From Saccoglossus kowalevskii (taxonomy: Eukaryota; Hemichordata; Enteropneusta; Harrimaniidae): a stretch of DNA of 14,250 nt. Below are positions 1 through 7,414 of this stretch, piece by piece. A program made the translations under genes and the position numbers. Location of the stretch: the NCBI RefSeq assembly GCF_000003605.2, contig NW_003151766.1, positions 99,431 to 113,680 of the forward strand, given 5' to 3'. Below the pieces are notes generated by a model. The model saw only the letters and a program-made list of their open reading frames with translations, had not been told where the DNA came from and made no database searches. The stretch's first letter is position 1; the number at the start of each line of letters is the position of its first letter.

Positions 1-27
1 TTATATTCCTGTTTTTCATCCCCATAG

Positions 28-196
28 GAATGCTGAAAGTAGTGAAAACTGAATGTCATTTGCCAGTATATGTTATGATCAGACCACGTGGAGGAGATTT
101 CAGTTACTCAGATTACGAGATGGATGTTATGAGACAAGATATTATGTCGTGAAAGCGTGTGGTGCTGATGGTATAGTGTTTGGTGCTTTTAACAAG
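28..196 (+). CDS. CUTC: CUTC exon with apparent one-base frameshift
   Basis: The acceptor AG is at 26-27 and the donor GTATCA starts at 197. The frame with codons from 30 gives MLKVVKTECHLPVYV, then the IRPRGGDF motif, and stops at TGA 150-152. From GTG at 149 the next frame continues the family sequence as VKACGADGIVFGAFNK. Compared with the family (…DI-x-x-A/V-K…), exactly one base appears to be missing near 147-149. The exon length taken as it stands (169 nt) leaves phase 2, which fits the following exon, while the corrected frame leaves phase 0, which does not. Sequence error at two places or true gene damage are both possible. Confidence 0.85.
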
Positions 197-3100
197 GTAT
201 CAATGAAAACTAATGAATTATTCAGGCTAAAATGAAAATTATATACACTTTTGTTACCGTAATGTGTCACATAATACTGTAAAACCATTTTATTTTCACA
301 GACATTTAATTTCATTATTTTAATGCTTTGAGCACTAAATTCACAAACTTGGCAGGAAAACAATGAGTTCTATTGCTATTTTACATGTTCATGTAAATTT
401 AATGTAGCTGATTTATTATCGCAATAACGAAAATGAAAACCAGTTAATAAATAATGCTTTTACAGTACATCTTTAGAAATAACATTTCTATCAGTGTACA
501 GCAATAAAGTGTTCAGATATAAAATAGTTTAAAAATAGAAAACAGACAGTCAAAAATCAGCTCACTCTCTCCTAATAGAAAAATATTATTTTTATGATGA
601 ATTTCTATCATTAAAGAGTGATAATTTTTTCAAATATTTTGACCATACATATTTTGACATTTTTATCACACAATTCATGCTACCAAGCCTGTTATTGAAA
701 TATTTCTAAATAATGATTACATACACAACCAAACATAGGGGTCAATGGTAGGCTGGATTGTACATGTATTGTACCTATTCCATATTATGGCTTGGAATAA
801 ATATTTCAATAAATACTGAAAACACTTAAAATATTTTTATTCCATCAAGGAGAGGTGATATAGACGTGAATGCATGCAGAGAATTAGTTGGTAAGTTTTC
901 TTGTAAATATGTTTGTCAGACTATCAAATGCTGATAATCAATAATATAACTTTACAAGAGATTGTGTCATCAGAGATGAAGTGTTGCTGGTAGTATGGAT
1001 GGGTGAAATAAAAGCCAGTTACGCATTGCTGTTGTTCAATGTACTTTTGAGAAGTTTGATTGATATATTTTTAACAAATATCTACACAATCATTGTCATT
1101 GTGAAATACCTTACATTAATCATGTATTATCTCTTCATCAAAGAAGGCAGCACTTCATTAATAAAGGATAAATTATTAGTCTTGGAGAATTGATTATGGA
1201 TAAAAACATTTGATCTTTTTTTTTTTTACAGAGCTGTCACGACCACTAGAAGTTACCTTCCATAGAGGTGAGCTATAAGTCACTATAAGATTTTTTTTTC
1301 CTGTCAGAATTATCAAAATATTTCAACATTTCGCTAATTTCAAATATTGCTAGTAACTTTGAATTAATAATAACAGTTGAAGCTGAGTATACCAGTCTAA
1401 TATTATAAATTGGTTATATTGTCGGTTTATTTTTGGTAAATTTTACAAGTCATTAAAATTCTGTAGCAGTGGGTCACTTGGGTCTTGAAGGCATGGAATC
1501 ACTTGATTTTTACATATGTTGTCTTCATGAGTGCCAAATCCTTAAAAAATCGTAGCTGCAAAATTAAGCGGTTTAGATTATTACACATTTCGAATTGGCT
1601 TTCATATGTACTAAAAACCTGTTGATGCTCAAAATATCAACTTCTGTGCATTTTCAAATTTTATCGTTATTTTGTTTTTTTATTTTTAATAAAGCATATT
1701 GCAATTGTAAAAATTAGCACTGTAGTTGGTGCCCTCAATTTTCTGTGAGTAATGAACTGAGAAGTTAAATTAAAAAGAAAATGAAGTGTTTATCAACCAA
1801 GTTTTGGTTTCCAACGCCTGTGCAGTACTGAAAACATGTGTTGAATACCCAGGAGCCTCTTTCTGAGTTGACCTGAGGGCACCATACTTTATATATAAAA
1901 GATCCTGGGTGAATGCACATACGTGAATTAGCAACATCGTTCACGGGTAGATTGCCAATAATCGTTTTATTCATTCTAATTCACATAACACTGTAATAAA
2001 TCAGAATTACAATACAAAAAAAAATCACTAAAAATTACAAACACTTAAATTCCAGTTCATGCAGTACAAACATTTCTATTATACAATAACATCACGGCGC
2101 CTCAGTATACATACACGTCAAAAGTAAGATCTCGCTGGTAATTACTCAGTTTCAAAAATCACTGCGTTAGGCCAATGTGACGATACATATATATCACATA
2201 CTTCTTAACAAATTGTGTTACATGGAGTTTAAAAAATAGACTTGTTACAAGTTTATGATGTCCAACAATATAGACGACTTCTCGTGTTTTTAATATAGAA
2301 TGTTGCGACCGCTACTTCAAAGTGCATGAACTGACTCAGAATAAATGGAAATATGAAGTCAACTGAAATCAAAATTAAGCCCAAATTGGCATCGAATGAT
2401 ATAAAAACACGAGTACTCACTTATGCATACCTCTATTCCGGGGTCAGACTAAAATAACTTTGGAAAACTTGCATCGAAATATGCACAACGAAAACTACGT
2501 ATACATTCGCTTAAAAAGTCAGGATCCGGAGATATCGTCACAACATCAATAATTTAGAAAATTTAGAACGGTCGATCGTTCTTCTTGGTTCTCGAGTAGT
2601 TGTTAGACAAGGTTTGTTTCACTTTAGTTTATGGTTTTTTAACAGCATTCGATATGGCTCGGAATCCAACTAAAGCGTTAGAAGATATCATCAGTTTAAA
2701 ATTCAATAGAGTCCTCACGAGTGGGTGTGACTCGACAGCGCTTGAAGGAGCACCTGTTATAAAACAATTGATAGACCAAGCTAAAGGTAGAATAATTATT
2801 GTTCCAGGTAAGTTATGAACAACTTTATTTAATAACTCTTTTATTTTATTTATTTATTTTTTTATTTTATTTTTCCTTTCACAAAATTAATTTTTCATGC
2901 ATAGATTATTTAAAAAAATATGTTATTAAATTATTATGCATGATGAAAACCTATAGCCAATGGTAATTTATGTCCATTTCATCCAAAACTAACAAAGAAA
3001 TTATAGAAAAATATACAAATGTGATGGAGATTTTTGGAGAAATAAACAATGGGTTGGTGAAATATGTATGACCTAGTACTATTTCTGTTGAAAACAATAT

Positions 3101-3467
3101 GAACAATTAAATTATATCTATGAACTTTTGTAAAAAAAAATTAAATAAATAAAACCACGCCTTCAATTTGGCCTCAAAATAACCTTTATTTATTATCATA
3201 TGTATCTTATGTTTATCTTATATGTGTATATGTATTTGTATTATATTAGGCGGCGGTATAAATGACAGAAACCTGCGAAGAATTTTAGAACAGACTGGTG
3301 CTCATGAATTCCATTGCTCGGCAAGGAAAACGCAAGATTCAACTATGATGTATCGTAATACGAATGTACACATGGGAGCCGCATTCCAGCCGCCGGAGTT
3401 TGTTATGAAATTTACTAACACTGATTTAGTAGTTAAATTGAGAGATCTTGCTTCAAGTGATAGGTGA
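28..3467 (+). CDS. CUTC: Copper homeostasis protein CutC homolog, 3' five exons (5' end outside window)
   Basis: CutC is a TIM-barrel protein linked to copper tolerance and is conserved from bacteria to mammals. Five exons with GT-AG borders are visible: 28-196, 850-890, 1232-1267, 2646-2807 and 3250-3467 (TGA at 3465-3467). In order they encode the strand with VYVMIRPRGGDF, the KACGADGIVFGAF strand, GDIDVNACRELV, LEVTFHRAFDMARNP, RVLTSGCDSTALEG, AKGRIIIVPGGGINDRNLRR and GAHEFHCSAR. All of these align with the animal CutC family through to the C-terminus, which ends DLASSDR. The last four exons join cleanly (phases 1, 1, 1). The first exon does not: an in-frame TGA at 150-152 interrupts it, and the family sequence resumes one frame over. 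The N-terminal part, with the start codon, lies left of the window. Family identity is very secure. Whether the gene is intact in the animal is not decidable here. Confidence 0.95.
197..849 (+). other. CUTC intron (653 bp)
   Basis: AT-rich intron between the GDF/GADG exon and the 41-nt exon. I see no further exon, repeat or RNA gene in it. Both borders are GT-AG if the acceptor at 848-849 is used. Confidence 0.7.
891..1231 (+). other. CUTC intron (341 bp)
   Basis: The donor is GTAAGT after a G at 890, and a long T-run at 1217-1227 forms the polypyrimidine tract before the ACAG acceptor. It is a phase 1 intron and holds nothing else recognisable. Confidence 0.85.
1268..2645 (+). other. CUTC intron (1378 bp)
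   Basis: The donor is GTGAGC and the acceptor is TTTTTTAACAG at 2635-2645; the intron is phase 1. It is AT-rich and contains one weak inverted repeat (1727-1737 against 1874-1884, 11 bp) and a near-palindrome at about 2568-2583. No coding similarity was found on either strand. Confidence 0.85.
2808..3249 (+). other. CUTC intron (442 bp) with T-rich low-complexity tract
   Basis: The donor is GTAAGT at 2808 and the acceptor is TATATTAG ending at 3249; the intron is phase 1. A TTTA/TTTTA low-complexity tract fills about 2836-2876. Nothing else is recognised. Confidence 0.85.
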
Positions 3468-4830
3468 TGAGACATCCTTCAAGACAAGTGTACACCAGTT
3501 AAAATACAAACAAGTGCAGGTTCTATAGTTGCTTGGGTTCCTTGTATGTGATAGCATTAATCTTAAGCAAGGGGTTTCAGCAGTTTGTCGCCATAAACCG
3601 ATTTGACAGATTTTTCTCACCGCAAATAACTATACTGATTCACTGAAACATCGACCATTGACGCAACAGAAAATCATGATTGATATTGTGATCTTGAAAA
3701 GCAACTAATTATAGTTCTGGACATCGAATGTCACTGTTGTCTCGCTTGACTTGTGCTGTGTATAATTGTGAGTGCGGACACATGTTGGGACTATGTTGGC
3801 TGAAGAGTTTTTGTGACCATCTTCCTATCATAATGTGCTCTCCTGATGTCAACCATTTTCAACCGAACACAAGCCCCCTATCCAAGGTTCCCCAAAATCA
3901 CAACTGTTAGTTAGTAAATGAATCTCAACCAGTGGATTTAGCCTAATTTTTATTGAGTTCGCTGCCTGCTTACCCAGCTAGAGTAGTGGATCAACCACAC
4001 AAGGATTTGAACTTGGGTCTAACAGTGATCGACCTAAAGAATTACTTACTGCCACCTACACACTTCATCTTCTCTGTGAAGGCCTCTCTTCCAGAAGCCA
4101 ACAATTCCATTTTGATTCAATCAGGATCATTACAAAATTAGTCCTACTAGAAGACACATTAGTTTCCAGAGTTCTACCCGAATAATCGCTTCATCAGTTT
4201 TGTTCTGAACATGTTGATTTATTATTGCTGTTCTTACATGGTACATGATTTATGGATGAGAATATCCTGGAAAATTTGTGGACCAGCAAATCGACTCATA
4301 CGAACAAGCGATGCTACACAGAAAATGCTGTTCAATATGACAGGGCTTGTGACAGTTGTCAGCTGGATTGAACCCCCATTCTGAGTAATGGACCTTGACC
4401 AAAGGCAATCATAACCAATCAGCATACAGACAACACTCCTAATAAGGAGATCCAGGAAACCTTCGTATTTCACTGTTAGGAGATTGAAAACCCATTCGTT
4501 TATTCACATATAAACAACTATATTAATATCATAGTACCGGTACTTGTTGTATAATAAATTTATAATGATTACTATCCTTGGAAACCTGATCAAATATGTG
4601 GACAGAAAATTAAAAAAATAAGTTTCTCATGAATAAATTCTTGTCAATCACTGTTATTGTTGTGGTGTCGGTAACTAAACTTCCTTTTGTTTATATGCAG
4701 TCTGTAATGTACACATCAACAGTGAGTTAGCACACCTCTATTTATTATTCATATTCATGATTTTTGAGACTAAAAGTTATGTTCATCATACAAATATTAC
4801 AGCGCAAATAAAGACGCAAGATGTGCAAGG
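3468..4830 (+). other. Probable CUTC 3' UTR and downstream flank
   Basis: No coding exon is recognisable here. The first AATAAA after the stop codon is at 4553-4558, followed by others at 4632-4637 and 4807-4812, so a 3' UTR of about 1.1-1.35 kb is plausible. A tRNA-like B-box is present on the minus strand at 4003-4013. A perfect 12-bp palindrome AGTACCGGTACT lies at 4533-4544. The transcript end cannot be fixed without RNA data. Confidence 0.5.
4553..4558 (+). terminator. Candidate CUTC polyadenylation signal AATAAA
   Basis: First canonical hexamer downstream of the CUTC stop codon on the + strand. The hexamers at 4632 and 4807 are alternatives, and no GT-rich downstream element clearly decides between them. 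Confidence 0.35.
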
Positions 4831-4902
4831 AGAAATTGCAATTATTCGATCAGTGGTATATAATACACACAACTGTCAGTAATCAGAAAATTTGAAACTT
4901 GT

Positions 4903-4909
4903 CTATTAT
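4903..4909. repeat. Target-site duplication, left copy (CTATTAT)
   Basis: Identical to 5303-5309 on the other side of the 393-bp inverted-repeat element. Confidence 0.8.
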
Positions 4910-5302
4910 CAGAGGTACATTACTTGAGGTTTGCAACTACGGTGACATGATACCAAGATCCTGTTTCAATCTCGCTTTTGCATATGCGTTCCAGCGTAGA
5001 AAAATGTGAATGCACATGCCCGAGGTAACTAGGATACTGAGATGTCCAGGTGGATCAAAATAGCTGTTCACGATGTGACGGATTACGATAACTATATTTT
5101 CTGTACATTTTCGATGCATTATATTTTTTCGCTATGAATGTGGTAATACATGTGTTATTGTTTTATTACAAACTGCCTATGTCATGTCAGAATGTCGTAG
5201 CGTCAGTCTCGCTATCTACGAGATGAGACATGAATGAGATCTTGGTATGATGTCACCATACAGTACTATGCACGTTGCAAACCTCCAAGTAATGTACCTC
5301 TG
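4910..5302. mobile_element. 393-bp MITE with long terminal inverted repeats and TSD
   Basis: The left arm (4910-4960) and the right arm (5238-5302) are inverted copies. Both begin CAGAGGTACATTACTTG, continue with AGGTTTGCAAC, and end with GGTGACATNATACCAAGATC. The right arm has about 14 extra bases in the middle. The element is flanked by identical CTATTAT at 4903-4909 and 5303-5309, which reads as a target-site duplication. The interior has no transposase and the longest frames are not recognisable, so it is non-autonomous. The CAGAGG terminus and the 7-bp (perhaps 8-bp) duplication suggest a hAT-like origin. That assignment is an inference. Confidence 0.88.
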
Positions 5303-5309
5303 CTATTAT
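5303..5309. repeat. Target-site duplication, right copy (CTATTAT)
   Basis: Identical to 4903-4909 and directly abuts the CCTCTG end of the element. Confidence 0.8.
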
Positions 5310-5843
5310 ATATCAATTGTACCCGGGAGTATAAACATTGTGTCAAGCCTGATAATTTTACTGATGTAGTCTCGTTTTAGCTACATGATTAAGGTTATGA
5401 AAATACTTTTAAAAACTGACACAATTACAAGGAATGTCAGTATATGACTGATTTTACACGTTGACAGCGTTTAATTCCCATATAAATTGTATTTTATTTA
5501 ATAAAACAGAAATTCAACTTCTGATGATCCCTAACCCTAACGATGAGCTAAAGAGTTTTCAATTTAGCTTCATGCCCTTACCTATTCTCATCCATGCCTC
5601 ATCAGATAAAAGTCGTATCGTGAATTTTGACGGAACAAAAAGTTTAATTAAACATATTTGCATATTTTCGGTTCCAACAAAATCTGAAAATGATAAATAG
5701 TATTTTACTACCCTGGTAGTTTTCAACGAGTACTGTTGTGACTGTACTAGACTCTGTTTCTAGAAATAACTAAACAACTGAACTTTGGATTGCTACATTC
5801 TTGCCCTGTATTAACCGTGTATAAATGTACTACTACTAGTATT
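5310..5843. other. Intergenic stretch, no gene recognised
   Basis: AT-rich sequence between the MITE and the CpG-rich promoter-like block. The open frame at 5461-5700 has a low-complexity composition and no family features, so I do not call it a gene. Confidence 0.7.
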
Positions 5844-6010
5844 TCGTCAGTGAGGCCTCGCCCTCTTATGACGAAACGTCGCGGAAGTGTTTCGTTGTTC
5901 GACCGTGCGCCCTCATGAGTTGTGATGCCGACGTGGAGAAAATAAATAACACACGTTCTTTACGAACGTTGGCGTGGTGCGAAAAGAGTTCCTGACGATC
6001 TGAGGGATGG
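5844..6010 (+). promoter_or_regulatory. CpG-rich block, probable PRELI-gene promoter/5' UTR start
   Basis: By hand count about 19 CpG dinucleotides occur in about 165 bases, far denser than the surrounding AT-rich DNA. It contains an ETS-like site GCGGAAGTG (5881-5889) and the palindrome GACGAAACGTC (5870-5880). ETS sites are common in promoters of housekeeping and nuclear-encoded mitochondrial genes, which fits the PRELI gene downstream. A leading non-coding exon would have to start here and splice to the acceptor at 7399-7400. The best donor I see is CAG|GTAGGT at 6096. The link to PRELI is inference. Confidence 0.45.
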
Positions 6011-6095
6011 TCGTTTTCCTTAAATTTGAGGTTTACGTATATGAATGAATGAATTACGAAGAAAATTTTTATTTTATTTTTTTGTGTTTAATCAG

Positions 6096-7400
6096 GTAGG
6101 TGATCGTCATTGATAATGGGACTCTTTTTGTTATTTTGGGGGGTGTTACAGATGTCAAGGACTCCGCCCTCAGCCTCGTGTTTACGTGATCCATAGCACG
6201 GTTGCGTTGAATAAGTTCGACGTCTAATACTACAAGCGATTTTTACTTTAGATATCAGACCACATTTAGTGATTTGAGATTAGATCAGTGCAATAATATT
6301 GTAAAACTTTGAATTGGTACATTGCTTTTTGACCATCGATCATCATTCCACCCAGCTACCAAAAACGAGTCCGATGTCAAGGGGTGGCTGCATGCATGTA
6401 AACAATTCTAAAAAAAATGTTATATAACTACGCAATGAAGCTAATAAAAAAAGAGCTTCATGAACGACGTTTATATAATTAACACCGATTAGACTCGTTA
6501 TGAAAATATATAATTTTAAATATAATAAATATGGAATTGTATATCCCTTGCTTGAAATATATTAAATTAAGATTGTACACTTTGTTGAGTATGTATATTA
6601 TATTTAGGAAAAAAAAGTTAATAATAGTTGTAGTTATTAGTGTCCATATTTTTAGTCAATGTTGTGCCAAATAAATGTATATATATTGATGTGGGGGGTG
6701 ATCCATAAATGGAACAAAAAAAACAGCTTCCGATTGATCATTCTGACTCGACTCGAAACAAAGTGAGTTTATTGATTTATACAAGCTCAGATAAACTTGC
6801 AATGCCTTTTGTCAATTGGGAATTAAGTTTGCAGGATGCATGTCATGATATAGGTTGACGTCATAACATCACTGTAAGTGTGGACATTTTGTAGTTTTTG
6901 TGGACATTGCATTTGAAAACTTGATATGTACACTAAACTGAGCTATTGGAGTCATTCAATATTTAGTAGGAATTTTATTGAGTCTCAATTTTATTTATCT
7001 CTCGTGTTTTGTTTTCTTTCATATAATTTCAAAACACATGAAAGCAACTCATGGCTTTCTTGTTTTTTTTTGTTTGTTTTTTAATTTAAAAAAATCCTGA
7101 AAATAGCAAAAATGGGAAATAATAGAATGATTGTTAAAAAAACAAACTACTTACCTTAGTAGTAGAACAAGTTTCTAATACAAATCTTTTGTCTTTTCTT
7201 GATTATTCACAACACTGCATTTTTTCTCATGTTAGCCATTTTTATCTTTTTTATTGTTGAAAAATCGCATCATCTCTAAAAGAGCTTATGATTGGTTGCA
7301 CGGTGCACATCTTGGAGATTGATCGATTGTGTACATCTTGTCTCATGTATCGTTGTTTTTTTAAGGATATTAGTCTTCACTTGATATTTCATATTCACAG
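6096..7400 (+). other. Probable 5' UTR intron of the PRELI gene, or upstream flank
   Basis: AT-rich sequence without recognisable coding exons. A credible acceptor, TTTCATATTCACAG, ends at 7400, only 14 bases before the PRELI ATG, which implies a non-coding exon upstream. A small hairpin (ATGAAGCT/AGCTTCAT, 6435-6461) and T-runs near 7064-7082 are the only structures seen. Confidence 0.4.
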
Positions 7401-7414
7401 GGTAAATTATCAAA
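7401..7414 (+). other. Short 5' UTR piece before the PRELI start codon
   Basis: Fourteen non-coding bases lie between the acceptor AG at 7399-7400 and the ATG at 7415, consistent with an intron in the 5' UTR. The splice call rests on the pyrimidine/AT-rich tract and the CAG alone. Confidence 0.45.

Noticed and set aside
53-235. Open frame starting MSFASICYDQ on the + strand
   Set aside because: Only its middle (from 149 on) is real CUTC coding sequence. The first part is the wrong frame of the exon and the last part is intron read-through.
1727-1884. 11-bp inverted repeat TGGTGCCCTCA 136 bases apart in a CUTC intron
   Set aside because: Arms do not extend convincingly and no flanking duplication is seen; chance or a very old remnant.
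1765-1974. 69-residue minus-strand frame in a CUTC intron
   Set aside because: No family features, sits inside an intron, and contains the weak inverted repeat instead of coding structure.
5527-5540. CCCTAACCCTAAC, telomere-like repeat
   Set aside because: Only two units; too short to be an interstitial telomeric tract.
5461-5700. 79-residue + strand frame in the intergenic region
   Set aside because: Low-complexity composition and no recognisable domain; the AT-rich region gives such frames by chance.
6435-6461. 8-bp hairpin ATGAAGCT/AGCTTCAT
   Set aside because: Short, AT-rich context, no U-tract or other sign of function.
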